Shown in pieces: positions 11,084 through 19,917 of a stretch of 64,000 nt of DNA. Source of the stretch: Myxococcales bacterium (GTDB lineage Bacteria > Myxococcota > Myxococcia > Myxococcales > JAKAPL01); contig JAKAPL010000010.1 of assembly GCA_021807105.1 (NCBI GenBank), positions 1 to 64,000 on the forward strand, given 5' to 3'. The notes under the pieces are model-generated. The model was not told the DNA's origin and did no database searches. It saw only the letters and a list, made by a program, of their open reading frames with translations. Position numbers and translations under genes: made by a program. The stretch's first letter is position 1. Each line of letters opens with the position of its first letter.

Positions 11084-11485
11084 CTACCGCTGCCAGCCGC
11101 GCTCCTCGACGAGCCGCTGGACACGGCCCTGGATCTCGTCGCGGAGCGCGCGGACCCGCTCGATCGTCTGGCCCCTCGGGTCCACGAGCTGCCAGTCCTC
11201 GTGCGGCAGGCCGGGGACGTGCGGGCAGGCGTCGCCGCAGCCCATCGTGACGAGGAGCTGCGCCTGGCGCGCCAGCTCGTCGGTCAGCCGCCGGGGCACC
11301 GCGGCCGCGAGGTCGATGCCGATCTCGGCGAGGACGGCGACCACCTCCGGCTGTACCCGCTCGGCCGGCCGCGTCCCCGCCGACAGGGTGCAGGCCTTGG
11401 CCGGGTCGGCGGCGGCCGTGAAGAGCGCGGCCGCGAGCTGGGAGCGGCCGGCGTTGTGGACGCAGGCGAACAGGACGGTGGTCAC
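11084..11485 (-). CDS. arsC: Low-molecular-weight phosphatase-type arsenate reductase
   Basis: [20 protein letters not shown] active-site loop; [14 protein letters not shown]. Confidence 0.9.
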   Translation of the reverse strand: MTTVLFACVHNAGRSQLAAALFTAAADPAKACTLSAGTRPAERVQPEVVAVLAEIGIDLAAAVPRRLTDELARQAQLLVTMGCGDACPHVPGLPHEDWQLVDPRGQTIERVRALRDEIQGRVQRLVEERGWQR

Positions 11486-12567
11486 GCGGGGGCCTCACGG
11501 GGGAAGCGACGCTCCAGCCGGAGCGCGACGTTGACGAGACCGATCAGGACGGGCACCTCCACGAGGGGGCCGATGATGGCCGCGAAGGCGGCGTCGCTGT
11601 GGACCCCGAACGTGCCGATGGCCACCGCGAGCGCGAGCTCGAAGTTGTTGGAGGCAGCCGTGAACGACAGGGTCGCGCACTGGGGGTAGCTCGCGCGTGC
11701 GCGCCGGCTCATCGCGAACGAAGCAGCGAACATCAGCACGAAGTAGAAGAGCAGCGGGAGCGCGACGCGGACGGCGTCGAGCGGCAGCCTCAGGATGGCC
11801 TCGCCCTGGAGCGAGAACATCACCACGATGGTGAAGAGCAACGCCACCAACGTGAGCGGCGCGATCCGGGGCGCGAAGACGCCGTCATACCACTCTGCCC
11901 CTCTGGCCGAGAGGAGGGTACGCCGCACGAGGAAGCCGGCGGCGAACGGGATCCCGAGGTAGACGGCCACGCTCCGCGCGATCTCGACGATGCCGATCGT
12001 ACCCGCCGCCCCGACCGCGGCCACGGGCAGCCCGAGCCAGCGCGGCAGGACGGTCGCGAAGAACCACGCGTAGGCCGAGAAGAAGACGAGCTGGAAGATC
12101 GAATTCAGCGCCACGAGGCCGGCCGCAAGCTCGCGATCGCCGTGCCCGAGATCGTTCCAGACGATCACCATCGCGATGCAGCGGGCGAGGCCGATGAGGA
12201 TGACGCCGGCCATGTAGCCCGGCTGGCCACGCAGGAAGAGGGCTGCGAGCGCGAACATCAGGATCGGCCCCACGATCCAGTTCTGGACGAGCGAGAGGGC
12301 GAGCACGCGCTGGTTGCGGAACACCAGCCCGAGCCGCTCGTAACGGACCCGGGCGAGCGGGGGGAACATCATCACGATCAGCCCCACCGCGATGGGGAGG
12401 GAGGTCGTCCCGACGCTCATCCGGTTCAGCGCCGGAGTCACCGACGGCGCGACATGGCTGATCCAGACGCCCGCACCCATGGCGAGGAAGATCCAGACCG
12501 TGAGGTAGCGGTCCAAGACACCCAACTTCTTGGCGGCGCCGTCGGGGTTCGTCATCGTCCCTCCCAC
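11482..12567 (-). CDS. acr3: ACR3-family arsenite efflux transporter
   Basis: Multi-[22 protein letters not shown]...[22 protein letters not shown]. Confidence 0.92.
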   Translation of the reverse strand: MGGTMTNPDGAAKKLGVLDRYLTVWIFLAMGAGVWISHVAPSVTPALNRMSVGTTSLPIAVGLIVMMFPPLARVRYERLGLVFRNQRVLALSLVQNWIVGPILMFALAALFLRGQPGYMAGVILIGLARCIAMVIVWNDLGHGDRELAAGLVALNSIFQLVFFSAYAWFFATVLPRWLGLPVAAVGAAGTIGIVEIARSVAVYLGIPFAAGFLVRRTLLSARGAEWYDGVFAPRIAPLTLVALLFTIVVMFSLQGEAILRLPLDAVRVALPLLFYFVLMFAASFAMSRRARASYPQCATLSFTAASNNFELALAVAIGTFGVHSDAAFAAIIGPLVEVPVLIGLVNVALRLERRFPREAPA

Positions 12568-12570
12568 GGC

Positions 12571-13269
12571 TCATGCACGGTAGATGAGCAGCCCGGCGCC
12601 GAGCAGCAGCAGAAGGCCGCAGAGGCTCTTCACGGCGGCGAGCGCCTTCGAGCGCGCGTTCCATTTCAGATAGCGCTGCACCACGTCCGCCGACGACCCG
12701 GCGAGTCCGATCAGCCCGCAGTGTCCGACCCCGAAGGCAAGGAAGAGGGCCGCGGCGAGGATCGGCTCAGAGCCCGCGCGCCCGAAGGTCACCCCGAGGA
12801 CCGGGGCCAGGAACGCGAACGTGCACGGGCTCAAGCCGATTCCGAAGAGCGCGCCGAGCAGGGCGACGGCCAGGGCCCCTCCTCGGGGTCTCCCCTCGAT
12901 CGACAGGCCCCGAAACGGGAGGCGCACGACCCGGAGCAGATAGAGGCCCGACACGAGGAACAGCGCCGCGACGCCGTAGTTCGTCACGGCGCCGAGGCCC
13001 TGAACCGCGTAGCCCGCCGCGGCCACGACCAGGCCCAGCACAGCGAGCGCGACCAGCATCCCGCCCGCGAACGCGAAGGAAAGGCGTGCCGCGCGACCGG
13101 GCTCGTCCCCGTCCACCCCGGTCCCGACGAATCCGACGACGAGCGGGATCATCCCGAGGTGGCAGGGGCTCAGCAGCACGCTGAGGACCCCCCAGAGCAG
13201 CGACGCGCCGAGCGCCAACGCTGTAGAGGCCCCGAGGGCACCCGTCACCCTGAACACGAGGTCGTTCAT
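12571..13269 (-). CDS. CcdA/DsbD-like transmembrane protein
   Basis: LLSPCHLGMIPLVVGF and GLSPCTFAFLAPVLG paired Cys motifs in TM helices. Confidence 0.75.
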   Translation of the reverse strand: MNDLVFRVTGALGASTALALGASLLWGVLSVLLSPCHLGMIPLVVGFVGTGVDGDEPGRAARLSFAFAGGMLVALAVLGLVVAAAGYAVQGLGAVTNYGVAALFLVSGLYLLRVVRLPFRGLSIEGRPRGGALAVALLGALFGIGLSPCTFAFLAPVLGVTFGRAGSEPILAAALFLAFGVGHCGLIGLAGSSADVVQRYLKWNARSKALAAVKSLCGLLLLLGAGLLIYRA

Positions 13270-13742
13270 GGCACGCGACCCGGCCGCGCTTTGCCGAGGC
13301 CGTAACCGAGCGCCGACCATTCGGCGACCACCGCATCGGTGGGCATGATGCCGACGTGGCGGAAAAGCTCCCTGCCATCGGGACTAAAGAAGATCTGTGT
13401 GGGGATCATCCGGATCCCGTACTTGTCCATGGCCTCCGGGTGCTCCGCCGTGTTCACGAACTCGGCCCGCAGGGCGTCTGGGTATTGCCGCTCGAGCTCG
13501 GACATCACCCCGATCATGACCTTGCACGGCGCGCAGCTCGTCATGCCGAAGTCCACGATCCGCGGCAAGGAGCGCCCGGCCGCCGCCGCGGTGCCCACCC
13601 CCGGCGAAGAGTGCCCCCCTCCCGGAGCGAGGAGTGGATGCGCCTTGAGCACCACGGGAACCGCCACGACCACCGCGCCGATCGAGAGCGCCGCGAGGAC
13701 GGACTTCGCGGACGTCGCGTGACGGGCCGACTCGTCAACCAT
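13266..13742 (-). CDS. Thioredoxin-family protein
   Basis: VDFGMTSCAPCKVMIGVMSELERQYPDALRAEFVNT...YGIRMIPTQIFFSPDGRELFRHVG. Confidence 0.85.
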   Translation of the reverse strand: MVDESARHATSAKSVLAALSIGAVVVAVPVVLKAHPLLAPGGGHSSPGVGTAAAAGRSLPRIVDFGMTSCAPCKVMIGVMSELERQYPDALRAEFVNTAEHPEAMDKYGIRMIPTQIFFSPDGRELFRHVGIMPTDAVVAEWSALGYGLGKARPGRVP

Positions 13743-15714
13743 GAAGGATCTCCTCGGACCGTGAATAAGACGGGCTCAGGGGTGTTGGGGCCTCTGGCGC
13801 GCCCGCTCGCCAGGCTTCGAGCACGAGACGAGGCGCATGGCGCGCGAGGTCGCGTAGAAACGGCGCCTCGTGCGCTCGCCGAGACCGCAGCACCGGGTCG
13901 CTCACGTCCAACGGGGTGAGACTCTGGTTCACGATCCAGGCGAAGGGCTGGATTTCCGCGCGCGAGAGGTCCCGCTCGAGCTGCATCGCCTCGTGAACCG
14001 GCGTCGCTTCCGGAAGCGTGACGAGGAGCACGCGGGTGTAGTCCGGGTCCCGCAGCCTGGGCAGGAGCCGTTGCACGGCGTCGGGGCTCCCGCTCGGCTT
14101 GCGCAGGACCTCGCGGTGGTAGGCCTCGGCGGCGTCGAGCAGGAGGAGCGTGTGGCCCGTCGGGGCCGTGTCGATGACCACGAATCGGTCCTCGCCCTGC
14201 GCCACCGTCTCGGCGAACGCACGGAACACCGCGATCTCCTCGGTGCAGGGGCTGCGAAGATCCTCTTCGAGCAACGCCTTGCCCTGCGCGTCGAGATCCC
14301 CGCCCGCCGCGGACAGCACCTCTTCGGTGTAGCGCCGGGTCTCTGCCGCGGGATCGATGCGTGTCACGTCGAGCCAGGACCCGGCGGGGCCCAGTTCCCG
14401 CGCGGCCTGCTCGACGTGGGCGGCCGGGTCCGTCGTGGTGAGCGTGACCGGATAGCCCCGGCGGGAGAGCTCGCCGGCGAGTCGAGCCGCGACGGTCGTC
14501 TTCCCGACGCCGCCCTTGCCCATCGTCATCACGACGCCCTTGCCCTGCCTCGCGATCGCGTCGACCAGCGCCTCGATTGAATACTCTGGCCTTTCGGCCT
14601 CCGCCCGTCGGCCGGCGGAGCCGGCCTCCTCCATTGGATGCTCCGGCCTTTCGGCCTCTGCCCGTCGGCCGGCGGAGCCGGCCTCCTCCATTGGATGCTC
14701 CGGCCTTTCGGCCTCTGCCCGTCGGCCGGCGGAGCCGGCCTCCTCCATTGGATGCTCCGGCCTTTCGGCCTCCGCCCGTCGGCCGGCGGAGCCGGCCTCC
14801 TCCATTGGATGCTCCGGCCTTTCGGCCTCCGCCCGCGTGCCCAGTTTGCGAAGCGCGTCGAGTCCTACGAGCCCGAACGGCAGCAGCGGGAGCTCGATCC
14901 GTGCCAGATCGCGCAAGCCCACGGGCAGTCCTCCGAGCGAGGCAGCGCCCCGGGCCTCCATGGCGACGGCCGTGGCGTCGCTCGCATCCCGCGCCCGGAA
15001 GACACCGTTCAGGACGAGTTGAACGTTCGCGACCCCCAGCAGGGCCAGTTCGGCCCGGGTGCGTTCAGCTTCGGCGAGGGAAGACCGCTCGGGCCGCGCG
15101 ACCAGCACCAACGTCGTCTGCGCGGGATCGCGGAGCGCGGCATTGGACGCCGCGTACAGCGCCCGTTGCGCGGTCAACCCGCCGAGCGGACCGAGACAGG
15201 AGGTTGCGCCGACGTTCGTGTCGATGAAGCTCGACCAGGCGGCCGGCAGCTCGAGCAGGCGCAGGGTATGCCCCGTCGGCGCGGTGTCGAAGAGGACGTG
15301 GTCGAACCCGGCCGTCGCAGTCTCGTCGCCGAGCAGCTTCGAGAACTCGTCGAACGCCGCGATCTCGACGGTGCAGGCGCCCGAGAGCTGCTCCTCGATG
15401 CTGGCCACGGCGGCTGCCGGCAAGACGCCACGGTACGGTCCGACCACACGTTCGCGGTATGCCTGCGCGGCCCGTTCGGGATCGACGTTCAGCGCCGAGA
15501 GGCCCCGCGCGCCCGGCACCTGCGTCGGGGCCGAGGTGAGCGTCACGCCGAGCACCTCATCGAGGTTCGAGGCCGGGTCAGTGCTTACGAGGAGCACCCG
15601 CCGGCCCGCGTCCGCGAGCCCCAGGGCCGTCGCGCAGGCCAGGGACGTCTTGCCGACGCCCCCTTTGCCTGTGAAGAAGAGGATGCGGGTCGGATTCTCG
15701 ACGAGAGAGGGCAT
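13735..15714 (-). CDS. arsA: Arsenical pump-driving ATPase with two ArsA halves
   Basis: Two P-loops (FFTGKGGVGKTSLACATA, VMTMGKGGVGKTTVAARLA) and two DTAPTGHTLRLLE/DTAPTGHTLLLLD motifs. Confidence 0.93.
   Translation of the reverse strand: MPSLVENPTRILFFTGKGGVGKTSLACATALGLADAGRRVLLVSTDPASNLDEVLGVTLTSAPTQVPGARGLSALNVDPERAAQAYRERVVGPYRGVLPAAAVASIEEQLSGACTVEIAAFDEFSKLLGDETATAGFDHVLFDTAPTGHTLRLLELPAAWSSFIDTNVGATSCLGPLGGLTAQRALYAASNAALRDPAQTTLVLVARPERSSLAEAERTRAELALLGVANVQLVLNGVFRARDASDATAVAMEARGAASLGGLPVGLRDLARIELPLLPFGLVGLDALRKLGTRAEAERPEHPMEEAGSAGRRAEAERPEHPMEEAGSAGRRAEAERPEHPMEEAGSAGRRAEAERPEHPMEEAGSAGRRAEAERPEYSIEALVDAIARQGKGVVMTMGKGGVGKTTVAARLAGELSRRGYPVTLTTTDPAAHVEQAARELGPAGSWLDVTRIDPAAETRRYTEEVLSAAGGDLDAQGKALLEEDLRSPCTEEIAVFRAFAETVAQGEDRFVVIDTAPTGHTLLLLDAAEAYHREVLRKPSGSPDAVQRLLPRLRDPDYTRVLLVTLPEATPVHEAMQLERDLSRAEIQPFAWIVNQSLTPLDVSDPVLRSRRAHEAPFLRDLARHAPRLVLEAWRAGAPEAPTPLSPSYSRSEEILHG
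13756..13774 (+). mobile_element. Solo right end of MITE-like family A
   Basis: GGACCGTGAATAAGACGGGC followed by TCA; no left end nearby. Confidence 0.6.
14584..14838 (-). repeat. In-frame minisatellite, 57-bp unit, 4 copies plus partial, in the arsA linker
   Basis: ctccggcctttcggcctctgcccgtcggccggcggagccggcctcctccattggatg repeated; encodes (AEAERPEHPMEEAGSAGRR)n. Confidence 0.95.
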
Positions 15715-15726
15715 CGCGGCGCTCCT

Positions 15727-16353
15727 TCAGCAGCAGCTCTTCTTCTGCGCCGTCGCCCTCTCCGCGGTCGACGAACCGCAGCAACTGCCCGACTTGGCCT
15801 CGGCAACCGTGACCTCGCCCCCGCCACCGCCGAGGTACCGATCGATGAGCTCGCGCAGCGCCTTGGCCGGCGTCTCCCTCACGGTCTGCGCGACCATCGC
15901 CGCGCGGAGCATGTCGTCTCGCGACACGCCCAGCTTCCGGGCCGCGTCGTAGTGGAACCGGAAGCAGGGCTCACAACCGGAACCAATGGCCGCTCCGATG
16001 GCGACGAGTTCGGACACCGGCTCCGTGAAGAGACTCGGTGCGGGCAGGTCGACGCCAGCCCATCCGGCGAGCTCGGCGCGCGACGGATAGACACCGCTGC
16101 TCTTGATCTCACCGTTCACCTTCACGAGCGGCAGGCCTGCGTCGCCCTTTGTCTCCAGGACCGCCTTCACCGCGGCGTCCTCGGCGAACGCGCCCGGCTG
16201 CTGGCCGAGATTGAAGCGCTCGACAGCCGCCCCCTGACCCGCGAGCCAATCGAGGTCGGCCGCGAAACGGACGAGCTTCGGGTCGACGGAAGGACCACAG
16301 ACTCCGCTCGAGCAGCACATCGCGGGATCGAAGACACGAATCACGGCAGGCAT
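15727..16353 (-). CDS. arsD: ArsD metallochaperone fused to AhpD/carboxymuconolactone decarboxylase-like domain
   Basis: VIRVFDPAMCCSSGVCGPSVDP (ArsD); VSELVAIGAAIGSGCEPCFRFHYDAARKLGVS (CMD/AhpD CxxC); C-terminal SCCGSS...KKSCC. Confidence 0.85.
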   Translation of the reverse strand: MPAVIRVFDPAMCCSSGVCGPSVDPKLVRFAADLDWLAGQGAAVERFNLGQQPGAFAEDAAVKAVLETKGDAGLPLVKVNGEIKSSGVYPSRAELAGWAGVDLPAPSLFTEPVSELVAIGAAIGSGCEPCFRFHYDAARKLGVSRDDMLRAAMVAQTVRETPAKALRELIDRYLGGGGGEVTVAEAKSGSCCGSSTAERATAQKKSCC

Positions 16354-16382
16354 GGGGCTTCCTTTCGTCGTGAGGCGAGAGT

Positions 16383-16745
16383 TCACGAACACGCGCGCGG
16401 GCCCAGTTCGCGGGTCAGCCGCCCGACGATCGCCCGCGTCGACGCCGATCGCCGGAACCGGCGGACCAGAGCTCCGAGCTGAGCCGCGCAGGCGGGATCG
16501 GGCGGCCGCGCGAGCCGGTAGTGAATCCAGCGCTGGTTGCGGCGCGTCTCGACGATCCCCGCGGCGCGGAGGGTCCCGAGCTGGCGCGAGGTCGTCGATT
16601 GTGGCAGCCCGAGCGCCGCTTGGAGGTGGCAGACACAGAGCTCACGCTGGGCGAGCAGGGCCACCATGCCGAGTCGCACGGGGTCCCCGAGCGCCCTATG
16701 AAACTGCGCCAGCGGGCCCAGGTCGCCAATGGGGTGCGCATTCAC
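16383..16745 (-). CDS. arsR: ArsR-family metalloregulator
   Basis: ALGDPVRLGMVALLAQRELCVCHLQAALGLPQSTTSRQLGTLRAAGIVETRR. Confidence 0.92.
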   Translation of the reverse strand: MNAHPIGDLGPLAQFHRALGDPVRLGMVALLAQRELCVCHLQAALGLPQSTTSRQLGTLRAAGIVETRRNQRWIHYRLARPPDPACAAQLGALVRRFRRSASTRAIVGRLTRELGPRACS

Positions 16746-16751
16746 GTATTC

Positions 16752-16780
16752 AGTTTAACGGATGTAGCGTTCAGCGTCAA
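16752..16780 (-). promoter_or_regulatory. Candidate sigma-70 promoter of ars operon: TTGACG-17 bp-TAAACT
   Basis: Minus strand cTTGACGctgaacgctacatccgtTAAACTgaatacGTG; predicted start falls at or next to the arsR GTG. Confidence 0.5.
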
Positions 16781-16937
16781 GCCCCCGCTGGCCCCGGGCT
16801 CCGCTCGCCGCGAAATGTCCCCGGCGGGCCGCGGGCGTGACCCGCGGGGCCGCAGAGGCAGCCCGACGGGCCGGGATCCCCCAAGGCTCGGATCGACCTT
16901 TCGTCGTGCGTCCGCGGCCGTGTTATGACGGCGCACA

Positions 16938-17720
16938 ATGGTCGCCTACCTCCGACTCCTCGCCCGCGTCGCGGCCACTGCCGCGCGGCGATCACTCGCC
17001 GGCTGGCCGGTCGCGCTCTCCGTTTTCCTGTACGCGGCCATCCTGGTGGCGGCGGGTATGCTCTTCGGGCGGCTGGGACTTGCCGGGGGGTTCATCCTGG
17101 GATTCGTGGAGGCCGCCTGCGTCTCGGGCTACCTCTACCTCCTGTCGGTCGTCGTCTCCGGGAGCAGGCTCGCCTGGGGCGACGTGCGGGACGGATTCCT
17201 CGCGCTCCTCTGGGACGTCATCGGCGTCCTCTTCTTCCTCTGGCTGGCTTCGTTCGGCGTCGAGGCGCTCATCCGGATGGCGGGCCCGCACGGCGAGGCG
17301 GTCGGCGCGGGCTGGGGCCTGATCGTCGCCATTTTCCTGAACCCGATCCCCGAGCTGATCTACCAGCGGCGCGCTCCGGGCCGGACGGTCGATCGGCTCG
17401 TCGCGAGCGCCCGCTTCGTGCAGGACCATTGGATCGAGTGGTTCGTCCCGAACCTCCTGTTCGGCGTGGCCCTGCTCGGCCTCGTGTTCGGCGCGGGCGC
17501 GTACCAGGCACGCTTCCTGATCATCGCGCTGCCCTCTCTCTTCTCGCTCGAAGGCGCCTTCCAGCTCGCGCCGGCCCTGCTCGGCCGAGGCGACGCGCTC
17601 TGGGTGGCCCCGCTCGTCCTCGCGCTCTGCCACTACGCGATGGTCTTCCGCGGGCTCCTGTTCCAGGAGATCGCCCGCGGCGGCTGGCGAGCGCGGGCGC
17701 TGCGCGACGCCTGGCGGTGA
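16938..17720 (+). CDS. Hypothetical multi-TM membrane protein
   Basis: Long hydrophobic segments; GAGTNCGAC-type codon bias continuous in this frame. Confidence 0.55.
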   Translation: MVAYLRLLARVAATAARRSLAGWPVALSVFLYAAILVAAGMLFGRLGLAGGFILGFVEAACVSGYLYLLSVVVSGSRLAWGDVRDGFLALLWDVIGVLFFLWLASFGVEALIRMAGPHGEAVGAGWGLIVAIFLNPIPELIYQRRAPGRTVDRLVASARFVQDHWIEWFVPNLLFGVALLGLVFGAGAYQARFLIIALPSLFSLEGAFQLAPALLGRGDALWVAPLVLALCHYAMVFRGLLFQEIARGGWRARALRDAWR

Positions 17721-17723
17721 GCG

Positions 17724-18329
17724 GTGGTCCACCTCGCCGACCGCGTCCTCGCCTGGCTCGCCGCCTCGGGCCCGGTCGCGCCGCTCCTCGTCTTCGCGTT
17801 CGTCTTCGCGGAGAGCGGCCTGCTCCTCTTCGTCCCCGGGGAGACCGCGGTCGTCGCCGGGGGGGTGCTCTCCGCGTCGGGCGCGCTCCCGCTCTCGCAC
17901 GCGCTCGCCGCAGCGGTCGGTGGGGCGGTTCTCGGCGACGGCGCCGGCTACTACTGGGGGCGCGGGCCGGGACGGCGCCGCTTCGCGGCGAAGGGGCACT
18001 TCCTGCTCCTGCACGAGCGTCAGGTGCGGCGAGTCGAGGAGATCCTCGCGCGCTGGGGCGTGCCCGCGGTGCTCGGGGCGCGCTTCTTCCCGTTGGCGCG
18101 GGTGGCGGGCCCGTTCGTCTTCGGTCTGACGGGCCTTCCGCCGCGGCGGTTCTTCCCCTGGATGGCGATCGCGGACGTCGTCTGGGGGATCGCCTACACG
18201 CTGCTCGGCTGGCTGCTCGCGGACGCCTGGGAGGACCTCCACCCGTGGCTGACCCACGTTCGCTGGTTGGCGATCCTCTCGATCCTCGCGGCGGCGGGCG
18301 CGTGGCTCCTCTGGCGCCGCCGGCGATGA
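17724..18329 (+). CDS. DedA-family membrane protein
   Basis: FVFAESGLLLFVPGETAVVAGGVL...GDGAGYYWGRGPGRR...GARFFPLARVAGPFVFGLTGLPPRRF. Confidence 0.8.
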   Translation: MVHLADRVLAWLAASGPVAPLLVFAFVFAESGLLLFVPGETAVVAGGVLSASGALPLSHALAAAVGGAVLGDGAGYYWGRGPGRRRFAAKGHFLLLHERQVRRVEEILARWGVPAVLGARFFPLARVAGPFVFGLTGLPPRRFFPWMAIADVVWGIAYTLLGWLLADAWEDLHPWLTHVRWLAILSILAAAGAWLLWRRRR

Positions 18330-18418
18330 CCCGGGGAGGCTTTCTCTGCCCGCGGCGCCTGCGCCCCCATCGCGCGACCCCTCTCTGCCGGCTGCGGCGA
18401 TGGAACCCGGGACTCGAA

Positions 18419-19363
18419 CTACATCAACCTCGGATTCCTCAACGTCCCGCCGAGCGGCAGGGTGTACGTCCCGTTGTGATCCGGCGGCTTGAGTGCGGAG
18501 AGGCCGAGGCCTAGATACGGAACCCGCTTGAGCAAGTCCGGGCCGAAGTGGACCTTGATCTGCCCGTGGAGCATGCTGAAGGCGAAGTTGCGGTTCAGCG
18601 TCAGCGAGACGCCGTCCCCGTGGAGGTCCACGTCGCCGCCCTCCATCGCGATCCGGCGCACGTCGACCTTGCCGCGGCCGGCGAGGATCTGGAGGTCGAC
18701 CTTGCCGAGCGCCACCTTGGGCAGGTCGTATTCGCCGAACCGCCCACCTTCGAGCGTCGCGTGGTCCAGGCCGGCGAGGACGTTCCCGTCGAGGGTCGCG
18801 AAGTCGCCGCCCTTGAACGCGAGATCGGCGCGCCCGGTCAGCGCGCCGGCGAGCTCCATCGCCCCGAGATCCATCCCCGCGAAGCGCCCGGCCACCGCGA
18901 ACAGGTCGTGCGATTTGTTCAGGTCGAGACGGCCGATCGATAGCGCCAGCCCCTGTTCCTTCTTCCCGAGCCGCACCTGGCCGGAGACCTCGCCCGACAC
19001 CAGCCGGGCGTGGAAGTCGACCGTCGGCCGGCGCCGGACGAGCGGCCACAGCTCGATTCGGACGGTCAGCTCCGGCACGATCAGGGTCGCGGGGGGCGCG
19101 TCCGGCGGGGCCGCTGGATCGCGGCTCACGATGACCAGGCGCTCGAAACGAAGGCCCGTGAACCAGGAGGGGCGCAGCTCCCCGATGGTCACCTGGAAGG
19201 TCGAGCGGTCCGGCCCCCGCAGCGACGACGAGAGCATGGTCTCCAGCCGATCCCGCACCGCGTTCCAAGGGAAGGTCAGGTAGGTAAACAGCAGCGTCGC
19301 CGCCGTGGAGACCACGGAGTAGAGCAGCGCGCGGCGGATCCGGGTGGGCAAGGGGTTCTTCAC
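18419..19363 (-). CDS. gspN: Type II secretion system protein GspN
   Basis: Position at 3' end of gsp operon; LRPSWFTGLRFERLVI...GDVDLHGDGVSLTLNRNFAFSMLHGQIKVHFGPDLL. Confidence 0.75.
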   Translation of the reverse strand: MKNPLPTRIRRALLYSVVSTAATLLFTYLTFPWNAVRDRLETMLSSSLRGPDRSTFQVTIGELRPSWFTGLRFERLVIVSRDPAAPPDAPPATLIVPELTVRIELWPLVRRRPTVDFHARLVSGEVSGQVRLGKKEQGLALSIGRLDLNKSHDLFAVAGRFAGMDLGAMELAGALTGRADLAFKGGDFATLDGNVLAGLDHATLEGGRFGEYDLPKVALGKVDLQILAGRGKVDVRRIAMEGGDVDLHGDGVSLTLNRNFAFSMLHGQIKVHFGPDLLKRVPYLGLGLSALKPPDHNGTYTLPLGGTLRNPRLM

Positions 19364-19917
19364 GTCGTCGGGAGGGAGTAGGTGGCCACGGTGAGCGAAG
19401 CGTCCACCGAGTTCGGGTCGTCGAGGCGCGTGCGCAGCCGGATCTTCTTCACCTTCACGAGGTGCGGCCCGTGCTCGATCGCGTTCAGGAAGCCGGAGAG
19501 CTTGTCGAGGGTGAGCTTGTTCAGGTCGAAGTCGACGATCGACTCGTTGATCTTGTCCGGGCCGGCCGTAGTGCCCCGATCCTGCATGTCCCCGATCTCC
19601 ACGCCTTGCTTCTTGGAGACGTCGTCGATGAAGGTGAACAGCTTCACCGGCGCCCGCAGGCGTTCCTCGAGCTGGCGGCGGGTCGCGGCCCGCTCCCGGT
19701 AGGTGGCGGCGAGAGTCCCGATCTCGGAGAGCGCCTTGGTCTTGGTCTCGATCGACACCTCACGCCGCCGGACGGCGTGGGAGAAGCCGAGCACCGAGAG
19801 GGTGATCGTCCCCATGAGGAACGTGGCCGCGGCCAGGGCGACGAGCAACCGCTCGCGCGGGGAGAGCCGGCCCACGTACTGCTCGACCGAGGCCAGGAGG
19901 TTGCGGAATCGATTCAT
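19360..19917 (-). CDS. gspM: Type II secretion system protein GspM
   Basis: Single N-terminal TM with coiled coil, RLSPRERLLVALAAATF; syntenic position. Confidence 0.8.
   Translation of the reverse strand: MNRFRNLLASVEQYVGRLSPRERLLVALAAATFLMGTITLSVLGFSHAVRRREVSIETKTKALSEIGTLAATYRERAATRRQLEERLRAPVKLFTFIDDVSKKQGVEIGDMQDRGTTAGPDKINESIVDFDLNKLTLDKLSGFLNAIEHGPHLVKVKKIRLRTRLDDPNSVDASLTVATYSLPTT

Noticed and set aside
14584-14838. CRISPR-like array
   Set aside because: 57-bp units tandem without unique spacers and in frame with arsA
18395-18425. tRNA 3'-end-like fragment (minus strand TTCGAGTCCCGGGTTCCATCGCC) just after gspN
   Set aside because: T-stem does not pair on the 5' side and there is no cloverleaf or CCA; too short to support an att site
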